Positions 8,852 to 16,721 of a DNA stretch of 64,000 nucleotides are shown here, piece by piece. The position numbers were made by a program, and so were the translations under genes. Positions within the stretch are counted from its first letter, which is position 1, and each line of letters opens with the position of its first letter. Under the pieces are notes generated by a model, which was given only the letters and a program-made list of their open reading frames with translations, did not search any database and was not told where the DNA came from. Source of the stretch: CAZJGG01 sp964545475 (GTDB lineage Bacteria > Bacillota > Clostridia > Lachnospirales > JAISER01); contig CAZJGG010000003.1 of the NCBI GenBank assembly GCA_964545475.1, positions 1 through 64,000 on the forward strand, in the 5' to 3' direction.

Positions 8852-9271
8852 TTATCTTTTTGGTTTTTTTAGAATGCCCATGTTTATGCCTATTACACCG
8901 CCTAAACCCCCGCCGGAAAGTGAAAGAATCAATAATGTAATTGTGCGGGAATCAACTTTAAAGCCTTTGTTTACCCAAATGCCGATTGCAGCAAGGAGTA
9001 CTGCGTAAATTAAACCGGCAATTATGCCCCATAGCCAGCCTCTGCTTTCGGCATACTTAGAGGCATCAAAACCTGCAACAACAACGGATATTAACGTTGT
9101 TACCGTTACGACAAGCGGCAAGCTTTGCCCGGTAAACGATGAATATGTAATAAGCACGGCATATCCAATTAATACAACGGCCGTTATAGCATACGCCACT
9201 AATACACCCGAAATTAGTGAATTTAGCTGGGACGGCTTTTCCTCGGTTACTACATTTGTTACCTGCTTCAT
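8852..9271 (-). CDS. TIGR04086-type small integral membrane protein
   Basis: A 139-residue protein with four predicted membrane segments (about 19-43, 50-68, 80-98, 108-130), the last Gly-rich (LSLSGGGLGGVIGINMG). Length and pattern resemble the TIGR04086/YrzE family of Firmicutes, whose function is unknown. It starts at ATG 9269-9271 after GGAGG. In many Clostridia this family neighbours the SCIFF peptide genes; none is seen here. It converges on the Memo-like gene with an 11-bp gap. An imperfect inverted repeat (9292-9301 with 9316-9327) lies upstream. Confidence 0.7.
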   Translation of the reverse strand: MKQVTNVVTEEKPSQLNSLISGVLVAYAITAVVLIGYAVLITYSSFTGQSLPLVVTVTTLISVVVAGFDASKYAESRGWLWGIIAGLIYAVLLAAIGIWVNKGFKVDSRTITLLILSLSGGGLGGVIGINMGILKKPKR

Positions 9272-9343
9272 GTAAGAACCTCCATATTATATTTGCTTAC
9301 TACTATTTTACTATGAGTAAAAGCAAAATATGAATGTTCTGTA

Positions 9344-9787
9344 CTATAAAATATGCAGTACGCTGTCGCCCTCAGTGTTAATAGTTTTAAGCAAGCTCAA
9401 CGCTTCTGCCTGATATTCGGTAATTTCATGAAGCTTATTAACAATGGAAGTATAATCTGCATTTGAAATCATAATTTTAAAATCTTTATTAGCGTGTATT
9501 TTTTCAAGTGCTATAGACAGCTTTGCGCCTTGATTATGAGAAAGGGTAATAAATTTAGCAAAATATTCAATTTGTTTTTCAGAAAGGCTTTTTTTAATAT
9601 GCTTCATAAAATCAAGCCTTGCCTGAATTTTTGTATTAATTTTTTCCCTTTCATTAAGCTCTTTTGTAATTTTTTTTGTATTTTCGCTTAAGTTTTTCAT
9701 CATTTTATCAATACTTGCCTCTTTGTTTTTAGTCGGCTTATTAATGATCTTGTTACTATCAGATTCATAGCTTAATAATGCAGACAT
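9344..9787 (-). CDS. Hypothetical helical protein
   Basis: I do not recognise this 147-residue protein. It is Lys/Glu/Asn-rich, lacks Cys and Trp, has no membrane segment, and looks almost wholly helical with coiled-coil potential in about residues 25-70 (MMKNLSENTKKITKELNERE). It starts at ATG 9785-9787, after a GGGGGC that is only a fair ribosome site. Its leader may start at one of two weak promoters (9859-9889 or 9995-10003). It sits in the stretch that separates polC from rimP. It could be a cytoplasmic regulatory or sporulation-associated protein, but nothing seen proves this. Confidence 0.6.
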   Translation of the reverse strand: MSALLSYESDSNKIINKPTKNKEASIDKMMKNLSENTKKITKELNEREKINTKIQARLDFMKHIKKSLSEKQIEYFAKFITLSHNQGAKLSIALEKIHANKDFKIMISNADYTSIVNKLHEITEYQAEALSLLKTINTEGDSVLHIL

Positions 9788-9858
9788 CGAAAGCCCCCGT
9801 TTTCTAAAGCTGTTCCATGTTTTACCAGGAAAGCTCTAATTGTTTTTTGCTATATTTT

Positions 9859-9889
9859 ATTATACGACTTTTTTGTAAAAAAGTCTCAA
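9859..9889 (-). promoter_or_regulatory. Candidate long-spacer promoter with a spacer palindrome
   Basis: Minus strand: TTGAGA (9884-9889), 19-bp spacer, TATAAT (9859-9864). The spacer is almost filled by a perfect 9+9 dyad (9866-9874 with 9877-9885). This geometry recalls MerR-regulated promoters. It could instead be an AT-rich hairpin in a longer leader. Confidence 0.35.
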
Positions 9890-9935
9890 CCACGCACCTA
9901 TGCATGTTAATACTAAGGCGTAGTTGTCGGAAAGC

Positions 9936-9956
9936 AGTGCGGACAAAATGTCCGCA
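9936..9956 (-). other. Strong GC-rich hairpin in intergenic leader
   Basis: Inverted repeat GTGCGGACA/TGTCCGCAC around AAA. No T-run follows on either strand. An extended -10 (TGTTATAAT, minus strand, 9995-10003) lies about 40 bp upstream, so the hairpin could be in the 5' leader of the 9344-9787 gene. Confidence 0.5.
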
Positions 9957-10023
9957 CGCCGTCATGACAATATTTATGTTTCACTGTCATCCCGATTATA
10001 ACACATCGCAATCAAGAAAAATG

Positions 10024-10200
10024 TCAAATCCTGCCACCGGAAAGCATCATCATCATAAGCATCATCATCATGGAATTATCGCCTCCGCCTCCGCCGCCAC
10101 ACATTCCCGGGTTCATCATCATCATCATTAAAAGCATCATCATCATATCGTTGCCAGGCGCTTGAGGAGGGCAGCCAATACCCATACCCATGTTATTCAT
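10024..10200 (-). CDS. Methionine-rich, glycine-rich mini-protein (58 residues)
   Basis: An unrecognised small gene with ATG at 10198-10200, GGGAGG about eight bases upstream and stop TGA at 10024-10026. The product has 21 Met in 58 residues. Met/Leu runs occupy residues 19-29 and 44-53, separated by a turn NPGMCGGGGGGDNS (30-43). Cys10 and Cys34 are the only cysteines. The two runs look like short hydrophobic helices joined by a flexible Gly loop. Met and Cys clusters could bind soft metals such as Cu(I), or serve as an oxidation sink; both are inference. It lies 114 bp downstream of the M20 gene on the same strand. The antisense frame gives a His-rich ORF that lacks a ribosome site. Confidence 0.72.
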   Translation of the reverse strand: MNNMGMGIGCPPQAPGNDMMMMLLMMMMMNPGMCGGGGGGDNSMMMMLMMMMLSGGRI

Positions 10201-10213
10201 AATTACAACCTCC

Positions 10214-10319
10214 CATAAAATATTAAAAAATACTAATTCTGAAGGTGACCTCTAAAAACCTGCTTTGTTTGGATTTTCGAGGTTGCCTGTATACAGAACC
10301 AGCCTTTTAATATTTTATG
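10214..10319. repeat. Perfect 15-bp inverted repeat bracketing a mini element
   Basis: Arms 10214-10228 (CATAAAATATTAAAA) and 10305-10319 are perfect complements. They enclose the short repeat copy at 10243-10288. On the minus strand one arm overlaps the end of the M20 gene and the other abuts the ribosome site of the Met-rich gene, so a folded transcript would join the two. Confidence 0.6.
10243..10288. repeat. Internally deleted copy of the palindromic element family (copy C)
   Basis: 46 bp with ends AGGTGACCTC and GAGGTTGCCT, inverted with two mismatches. They match the ends of copy B (32987-33152). The middle is reduced to a short AT-rich piece. Confidence 0.6.
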
Positions 10320-11574
10320 ACATGGCATTTAAATGTTGCTTGTCTTTGTTTAAATACTTGTAAATAATCCACGCATAGGCATAAACAGCGGAAACAAGGC
10401 TGTCCATGCTTATATGCTCGTTTTCTTGATGGGAAGAGTAAATTTCCCCAGGCCCAAAAATAACTGTAGTAATTTTGCCATATGCCTCTAAAAGCCCTGC
10501 ATCGCTCCAAGAGGGATAATAATTATAGCGGGGTTTTTCGTTAAGCATATCTGTAATGCCAAGGCAGACGGATTTTATAATGTCGCTGTCAAGGTTTGCG
10601 TTTAAAGGCTTGCGTTTTAAGCCGTTTTTAAGTTTTTTATGTAATTTATAGCTTATTTTTACTTTTGGCTCTGATTCCAAAAAGGCCTCTATTATTGAAT
10701 TAAGCTCTTCTAAAACCTCTTCTTCGCTTTCATCAGGTAAATATCGCCTTTCAAGAGTAATTACGCATTCCCCGGCAACAGTTGAAGAAAGACCGCCGCC
10801 GGAAATTCTGCTTATATTAAACGAACCCTTGCCAATAAGCGGATGTGTGGCATAGGCTATGCTCTCTTCAAGGCATTTCTCCATATATACAATAAATTTG
10901 GAAGCGGTGGAAATAGCGTTTATACCGTTTTCAGAAATTGCGCTATGAGTGGGAGAGCCTTCAATTTTAATATCAACAACAACAAGCCCACGCTGGGTTA
11001 CACAAATATCAAAACCTGTAGGTTCTGCCACAATTGCGGCATCAATGTTTTTATTGTGTTCCAACAAATATGTAGTTCCTAAACTTCTATCTTTTTTGTC
11101 TATAACAGCGGAAAACAAAACATCTCCTGCAAGGTAAAGATTCATTTCTTTTACGGCAATTATGGCGCAAATCATTGTCGCAAGCTGGCCTTTCATATCT
11201 GTTGCGCCACGGCCGTATATATAGTCGTTATCTATAACAGGTTTTAGAGCACGGTTTGTGTCGCTTGGGGGCGCAGTATCCATATGCCCTGTTAAAAGCA
11301 ATGTTTTTCCGCCGGTTTTCCCTTTTAGCCTGGCTGTAACGTTACATCTTCCGTCTTTAACTTCATGAAGCTCTGCAACTATGCCGTATTCCTCAAATAA
11401 AGACTTTATAAAAAGAGCACATTCTCTTTCCTGTTTTATAATCCCGGGATAGCTTGGTATTGCAATTAAATCTTTTACTATATCAAAAACAAGCGCTAAT
11501 GGAATTGCTTTGTTTATTTTATTTCTGAAAATGGTTGGGGTTTGTTTCCACCTTATGCTAACTTTATTTTCCAT
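10315..11574 (-). CDS. M20-family metallopeptidase homologue with altered catalytic motif
   Basis: A 419-residue protein of the ArgE/DapE/carboxypeptidase G2 family (di-zinc amidohydrolases acting on N-acyl amino acids or small peptides). Family motifs seen are TGHMDTAPPS (about 95-104), YGRGATDMKGQ with its bridging Asp, VAEPTG, THSA in the lid domain, and a C-terminal SSHQENEHIS supplying the last His. The DEE motif carrying the general-base Glu and a zinc ligand is replaced by DKKDRSLG near residue 162, so normal catalysis is doubtful. The gene has its own promoter (11646-11674) and a GAGG site before ATG 11572-11574. It is divergent from ung. Confidence 0.85.
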   Translation of the reverse strand: MENKVSIRWKQTPTIFRNKINKAIPLALVFDIVKDLIAIPSYPGIIKQERECALFIKSLFEEYGIVAELHEVKDGRCNVTARLKGKTGGKTLLLTGHMDTAPPSDTNRALKPVIDNDYIYGRGATDMKGQLATMICAIIAVKEMNLYLAGDVLFSAVIDKKDRSLGTTYLLEHNKNIDAAIVAEPTGFDICVTQRGLVVVDIKIEGSPTHSAISENGINAISTASKFIVYMEKCLEESIAYATHPLIGKGSFNISRISGGGLSSTVAGECVITLERRYLPDESEEEVLEELNSIIEAFLESEPKVKISYKLHKKLKNGLKRKPLNANLDSDIIKSVCLGITDMLNEKPRYNYYPSWSDAGLLEAYGKITTVIFGPGEIYSSHQENEHISMDSLVSAVYAYAWIIYKYLNKDKQHLNAMS

Positions 11575-11645
11575 AAATATACCTCAAAATCTATCGTTAT
11601 TAACAATTCAAAAACTATTATAATTTGAAAATTGCTTCGTATTAC

Positions 11646-11674
11646 ATTATAACAACAGGCTATGTACAATTCAA
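11646..11674 (-). promoter_or_regulatory. Promoter of the M20-like gene
   Basis: Minus strand: TTGAAT (11669-11674), 17-bp spacer, TATAAT (11646-11651). Ideal spacing with a consensus -10. Confidence 0.7.
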
Positions 11675-11718
11675 ATAAAAAATAGTATTATTAAAATAAA
11701 ACTCTAAAGGAGTAATAT

Positions 11719-12384
11719 ATGATACAAATATGTGAGGACTGGTCATCAAGGCTGTCAGAAGAATTTAATAAGGAATATTATTTAAAATTAAGAGAATTTC
11801 TTAAAAATGAATATAAAACAAGGCCCATATATCCCCCGGCAGAGGAGATTTATTCGGCTTTAAGGCTAACATCTTTTGAAAATACAAAGGTTGTTATTTT
11901 AGGACAAGACCCTTACATAAATAAAGGCGAAGCCCATGGTCTTGCGTTTTCTGTTAATAAAGATATAAAAATACCTCCGTCCCTTAAAAACATATATAAA
12001 GAAATTGAACAAGACATTGGCTGTAAAAAACCTGACCACGGCTGCTTAACAGACTGGGCAAAACAAGGGGTTTTGCTTTTAAACACAACACTTACAGTTA
12101 GGGCAGGGCTTTCAAGGTCTCATTACGGGCAGGGCTGGGAGGTTTTTACAGACAAGGTAATAGAACTGTTAAATGAAAAAACAACCCCCATAGTTTTTAT
12201 GCTTTGGGGGAAAAACGCACAAAACAAAGGGCATTTAATAACAAATGATAAGCACTTGGTTTTAACCGCCGCCCACCCAAGCCCTCTTGCAGGAGGGCGC
12301 TTTAATGGATGCAAGCATTTTTCAAAAGCAAACGCTTTTTTGGCGGAAAACGGAATTCAACCCATTGAATGGCAAATATACTAA
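11719..12384 (+). CDS. ung: Uracil-DNA glycosylase, family 1
   Basis: Removes uracil from DNA as the first step of base-excision repair. The 221-residue length is typical. Key motifs are VVILGQDPYINKGEAHGLAFSV (catalytic Asp of GQDPY near residue 64), GVLLLNTTLTVRAG, and the DNA-intercalation loop AAHPSPLAGG with its catalytic His. The residue after GQDPY is Ile where many homologues have His. The ATG follows AAAGGAG by six bases. It converges on polC with a two-base gap. Confidence 0.96.
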   Translation: MIQICEDWSSRLSEEFNKEYYLKLREFLKNEYKTRPIYPPAEEIYSALRLTSFENTKVVILGQDPYINKGEAHGLAFSVNKDIKIPPSLKNIYKEIEQDIGCKKPDHGCLTDWAKQGVLLLNTTLTVRAGLSRSHYGQGWEVFTDKVIELLNEKTTPIVFMLWGKNAQNKGHLITNDKHLVLTAAHPSPLAGGRFNGCKHFSKANAFLAENGIQPIEWQIY

Positions 12385-12386
12385 AA

Positions 12387-15300
12387 TTACATAAGTGTTA
12401 ACTGCCTTGTTTCCGGTATTCCTTTAAAAACACCGTTTTTCTTTAAAAGTTCAATAACGGTTTTATTTGTTTTAGTTCTTTCACGGAAATCTTCTATAGT
12501 GATAAATTCTCCGTCTTTTCTAGCTTCAACAATGTTTTGGGCAACACTGTCTCCAAGCCCGGAAATGGAGGATAAAGGCGGCATAAGTCCGTTGGGGGTT
12601 ACGGTAAATTTTGTGGCTTGGGCTTCGTAAAGGTTTAATTCCGTAAACTTAAAGCCACGTGTATACATTTCGTAAACAAGCTCCAAAACGGTGTAGGAAG
12701 CTTTGTCTTTAGCGGATGCTTCGTCTCCAAGAGAGCTAATCCGCCTCATTTCCAGCCGCAAAGTATCTATGCCGTGGCACATTGTTTCATAATTAAAATC
12801 TGAAACCTTAACGGAAAAAGTTGCGGCGTAAAAGCTGTAGGGGTGATATATTTTATAATACCCAATTCTTACTGTCATCATAACGTAAGCAACGGCGTGA
12901 CCTTTTGGGAACATATATTTAATTTTTTTGCAGGAATCAATGTACCATTCGTCAACGTTTGCATTTCTCATAATTTCTTCCTGCTCCGCTGTAAGCCCTT
13001 TGCCTTTTCTAACAGATTCCATTATTTTAAAGGAATCTTTACGTGGAGCTCCTTTGTTTATTAAGTAAACCATAATATCGTCACGAGTTGGTATAATTTC
13101 TTTAAGAGTTGCAATGCCTTCCTTTACAAGCTCTTGGGCATTATTAATCCAAACGTCCGTTCCGTGGGAAAGCCCTGAAATACGTACAAGTTCCGCAAAA
13201 GTTGTGGGCTTAGTTTCCATTAGCATTCCTCTAACAAAGTGTGTGCCGAATTCTGGAAGCCCCAAAGTTCCTGTTTGGCAGTTTATTTCATTTAAGTTAA
13301 CTCCCAAAGCTTCCGGGGACTGGAACAGAGAAATAATCCTTTTATCCCCTAAATCAATGGTTTGTGGGTCTACGCCGGAAGTATCGTGAAGCATACGCAC
13401 AATTGTTGGAACGTCGTGACCCAAAAGGTCAAGCTTTAACAGACGCCCCTCAATGGAGTGATAGTCAAAGTGTGTTGTTGTTATATTAGACGACGTATCG
13501 TTTGCCGGGCGTTGAACAGGGCAAAATTCATAAATGGAATGCCCTTTTGGTAAAATAACAAGACCACCGGGGTGTTGCCCTGTTGTTTTTTTAATGCCAG
13601 AACAGCCGATTTTAAGCCTGTTTATTTCTGCCTGCCGTAAATTAAGCCCTTTTTCCTCTAAAAATTTCCGAACATAACCATAAGCCGTTTTTTCCGCAAG
13701 GGTGCTTATAGTGCCGGCTTTAAACACGTTTTCAGATCCAAAAAGAGATTCGGCGTATTGATGGGCCTTAAGCTGATATTCCCCGGAAAAGTTAAGGTCA
13801 ATATCTGGCTCTTTGTCGGCATCAAAGCCTAAAAAGGTTTCAAAAGGAATGTCGTGACCGTCTTTGTGGAGAGGTTCACCGCAGTTTGGGCAGTTTTTGT
13901 CCGGCATATCGCAGCCGGAAGCCCCTGCAAACTGTTTAACAATATCCGAATCAAAATCGGAATATTTACAGCTTTTGCAAACGTAGTGGGGGGAAAGAGG
14001 GTTAACCTCTGTAATTCCAGATAACGTGGCAACAAGGGACGAACCAACAGAGCCTCTTGAACCTACTAAATACCCGTCCTCCATTGATTTGGAAACAAGC
14101 TTTTGCGCCGCTATATACATAACGGAGAACCCGTTTTTAATAATAGAATCAAGCTCTCTATGAAGCCTTGCAGCAACAATTTCCGGCAAATTTTCGCTGT
14201 ATACTGCTCTTGCTCTTTCCATTGTAAGCCGTTCAATTTCCTCTTTACAGCCGTCAATATGGGGAGGGAACTTTCCGCTTGGAATAGGGGAGTAGTCTTC
14301 AAACATATCCGCTATTAAATTTGTATTTGTAACTACAACTTCTTTGGCAAGCGCTTCTCCTAAATATTCAAACTCTTTAAGCATTTCCTCTGTTGTGCGG
14401 TAATATAGAGGAGCTTGCAGGTGTGCATCGTTAAAGCCCTCTCCTGTCATAAGGATTTGACGGAAAATAGCATCCTCCGGGTTTAAAAAGTGAACGTCGC
14501 ATGTTGCAATAGCCAGCTTGTTATGGGCTTTTGCAAGATCTACAATCCGTTTGTTTATGTTAATTAAATCCTGCATAGAGGAAACCTGACCGTCTCGTAC
14601 TAAATACATGCAGTTAGGAATCGGCTGAATTTCATAATAATCATAAAAAGAAGCTATGGAATTTATATATTGCTCTGGCTTGTTCTCTTTTATAGCTGTA
14701 TAAAGCTCCCCGGCATCACACGCAGAGCCTAATATTAAACCCTCTTTAAGCCGAGAAAGCTCGCTTTTAGGTATTCTCGGGCGTTTAAAGAAATATTTTA
14801 AATGGGAAAGAGAAACAAGCTCGTAAAGGTGGTGTAGCCCTGTTAAATTTTTTGCAAAAATAATAGCGTGTTTGTGTTTAAGCTTGGATTTATCCATTTC
14901 GTTTGAAGCAATGGCGTTTATTTCCTCAATGTGGTTTACGCCTTTTTCTTGTAAAATAGGCAAGCATTTAATAAATATTTCGGCTGTTGCCGCCGCATCG
15001 TCTACTGCTCTATGGTGGTTTAAAAGGGATACGCCTAAATGCCTTGCAACAACATCTAGCTTATGCTTATTAAGCCCCGGAAATAAAAGTCTGGAAAGCT
15101 CTAAGGTGTCCAAAACGGTGTTTGTTATGTAAATATTTTGGCGTTTTGCCGCATTTGTAACAAAGCCAACATCAAAAGAGGCGTTGTGAGCAACAAAAAC
15201 ACCGTCGCCAACAAAGCTTAAAAATTGAGGTAAAACATCAGTTATTGCAGGGGCGTTTTCCACCATTGCATTGGTTATGCCGGTTAAATCTGTAATTTTA

Positions 15301-16706
15301 TCAGGTATGCGCCTTTTTGGGTTAACAAAAGTGCTGAACTTATCTGTTATAACTCCATTTTCTAGCTTTACAGCCCCAATTTCAATAATTTCATCGGAGT
15401 TTTTTGAAAGCCCTGTTGTTTCAATGTCAAAAACAATAAAAGTGCTGTTAAGGGTTTGTCCTTTTGGGCTTTCAACAACAGAAGCTAAATCGTCAATAAC
15501 ATAGGCTTCAACGCCGTAGAGCACTTTAACGCCGTATTTTGCGGAAGCCGCCATAGCTTCAGGGTATGCCTGGGTAACGCCGTGGTCTGTAAGAGCAATT
15601 GCTCTATGCCCCCATGCCGCCGCACGCTCTAAATAATCGGAAATGGTGTTCATTCCATCCATTGCGCTCATGTTTGTGTGCAAATGCAGTTCCACTCTTT
15701 TTTGCTCTGCATTATCCTGTCTTTTTAAAGATTTTTCCATTAGCGCAATTTCATTTGCCATTATGTTAAGTTCTTTTGAATATTCATCAAATTGAACTTT
15801 GCCTTTTACTTTTAAATATTTACCATTTTTAAGAATTGGTTTAAATTCATTAAATTTATCTGCTTTTGAAAAGAATTTTATTGTTATTGAGTCTGTGCCG
15901 TCTGTTATATCTGCTGTAACAAGTATGTTTCCGCTTTTTGTTTCCCTTGTCTCGCTGGAAATCACTTCACCGTTTACAATAATTTCAGAATCCTTTTCAA
16001 GTTTGTCGGAAAGCAAGACGCATTCGCCGTCAATGCTTTCAACAAGCTTTGTCTCTTTTCTTCCGCCACCTTTGCCAGAAAACTGCTTAAAGCCATCTTT
16101 TGGAGCAGGCTTAGGCGCTGGTTTTTGTATTTTAATGGGTAGGGCAGGTTCTTTTGGTATATCGTATGTAATATGTTCTTTTCTTTCCGTCTTTTTCTTT
16201 TTTTCACCGGGTTTGTATATAAAATCCACGTTTAGGCTTATTCCAAGGCGTTTTTCAATAAGTCCGCTTATAAGCTGGGGTATTCTTTTTCTAATAAATA
16301 AAAACTCATAGTTATAATTAATAGTAATTATAAGTTTGCTATTTTCTACAACCCATTCAGAGGAGTTTAAAATTTTAGCGCACATATGGCTGGTATTGCT
16401 AACTTCGTGCAAAATGCTTTTCCAAATTAGGGATATAAGCTTTTTAGTGTCGCTTTCGCCAAAGTCGTAGCGCAAATGCACAGAAATATGCTCCATTTCG
16501 GGAAAGCTTTCTTTCATTTGGTTTTCAAGCTCCGTTAAATGTTTCTCGTCTAAAACCTTGTTATGGCTTAAAAATAAGTCCATTGCTTTTTTTCCGGTAC
16601 TTATTTTAAGGCTTGAAATTTCCGTCTGTTTAAAGCTGTCTTTTATATCATCAGTTAAATTGATTTTTTCAAAAACTTCGCAAAACTTTTTTAATTGTGC
16701 AGGCAT
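12387..16706 (-). CDS. polC: DNA polymerase III alpha subunit, PolC type
   Basis: The replicative polymerase of low-GC Gram-positives, with built-in 3'-5' proofreading. The 1439-residue protein has the PolC order: N-terminal region, OB fold (about 230-320), PHP domain from about 338 (VELHLHTN) split by an insertion, and a DEDD exonuclease at about 422-590 (FDIETTGL, AHNASFDVGF, HRAVDDAAAT). A Cys zinc module follows near 909-947 (CKSCKY, CPNCGEPL), then the polymerase core with catalytic PDIDLNFSG near 970, and a C-terminal HhH region. It lies 15 bases downstream of ispG and is probably co-transcribed. In many Clostridia rimP follows polC directly; here rimP is about 9.5 kb away. Confidence 0.98.
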   Translation of the reverse strand: MPAQLKKFCEVFEKINLTDDIKDSFKQTEISSLKISTGKKAMDLFLSHNKVLDEKHLTELENQMKESFPEMEHISVHLRYDFGESDTKKLISLIWKSILHEVSNTSHMCAKILNSSEWVVENSKLIITINYNYEFLFIRKRIPQLISGLIEKRLGISLNVDFIYKPGEKKKKTERKEHITYDIPKEPALPIKIQKPAPKPAPKDGFKQFSGKGGGRKETKLVESIDGECVLLSDKLEKDSEIIVNGEVISSETRETKSGNILVTADITDGTDSITIKFFSKADKFNEFKPILKNGKYLKVKGKVQFDEYSKELNIMANEIALMEKSLKRQDNAEQKRVELHLHTNMSAMDGMNTISDYLERAAAWGHRAIALTDHGVTQAYPEAMAASAKYGVKVLYGVEAYVIDDLASVVESPKGQTLNSTFIVFDIETTGLSKNSDEIIEIGAVKLENGVITDKFSTFVNPKRRIPDKITDLTGITNAMVENAPAITDVLPQFLSFVGDGVFVAHNASFDVGFVTNAAKRQNIYITNTVLDTLELSRLLFPGLNKHKLDVVARHLGVSLLNHHRAVDDAAATAEIFIKCLPILQEKGVNHIEEINAIASNEMDKSKLKHKHAIIFAKNLTGLHHLYELVSLSHLKYFFKRPRIPKSELSRLKEGLILGSACDAGELYTAIKENKPEQYINSIASFYDYYEIQPIPNCMYLVRDGQVSSMQDLININKRIVDLAKAHNKLAIATCDVHFLNPEDAIFRQILMTGEGFNDAHLQAPLYYRTTEEMLKEFEYLGEALAKEVVVTNTNLIADMFEDYSPIPSGKFPPHIDGCKEEIERLTMERARAVYSENLPEIVAARLHRELDSIIKNGFSVMYIAAQKLVSKSMEDGYLVGSRGSVGSSLVATLSGITEVNPLSPHYVCKSCKYSDFDSDIVKQFAGASGCDMPDKNCPNCGEPLHKDGHDIPFETFLGFDADKEPDIDLNFSGEYQLKAHQYAESLFGSENVFKAGTISTLAEKTAYGYVRKFLEEKGLNLRQAEINRLKIGCSGIKKTTGQHPGGLVILPKGHSIYEFCPVQRPANDTSSNITTTHFDYHSIEGRLLKLDLLGHDVPTIVRMLHDTSGVDPQTIDLGDKRIISLFQSPEALGVNLNEINCQTGTLGLPEFGTHFVRGMLMETKPTTFAELVRISGLSHGTDVWINNAQELVKEGIATLKEIIPTRDDIMVYLINKGAPRKDSFKIMESVRKGKGLTAEQEEIMRNANVDEWYIDSCKKIKYMFPKGHAVAYVMMTVRIGYYKIYHPYSFYAATFSVKVSDFNYETMCHGIDTLRLEMRRISSLGDEASAKDKASYTVLELVYEMYTRGFKFTELNLYEAQATKFTVTPNGLMPPLSSISGLGDSVAQNIVEARKDGEFITIEDFRERTKTNKTVIELLKKNGVFKGIPETRQLTLM

Positions 16707-16721
16707 TAAATCATACTTTCT

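Noticed and set aside
9817..10131. Plus-strand His-rich ORF
   Set aside because: His codons (CAT) are the reverse complement of Met codons of the minus-strand mini-gene, which has a proper ribosome site; the plus ORF has none.
14103..16311. Several 60-170-codon plus-strand ORFs inside polC
   Set aside because: All are antisense shadows of a full-length, motif-complete polC.
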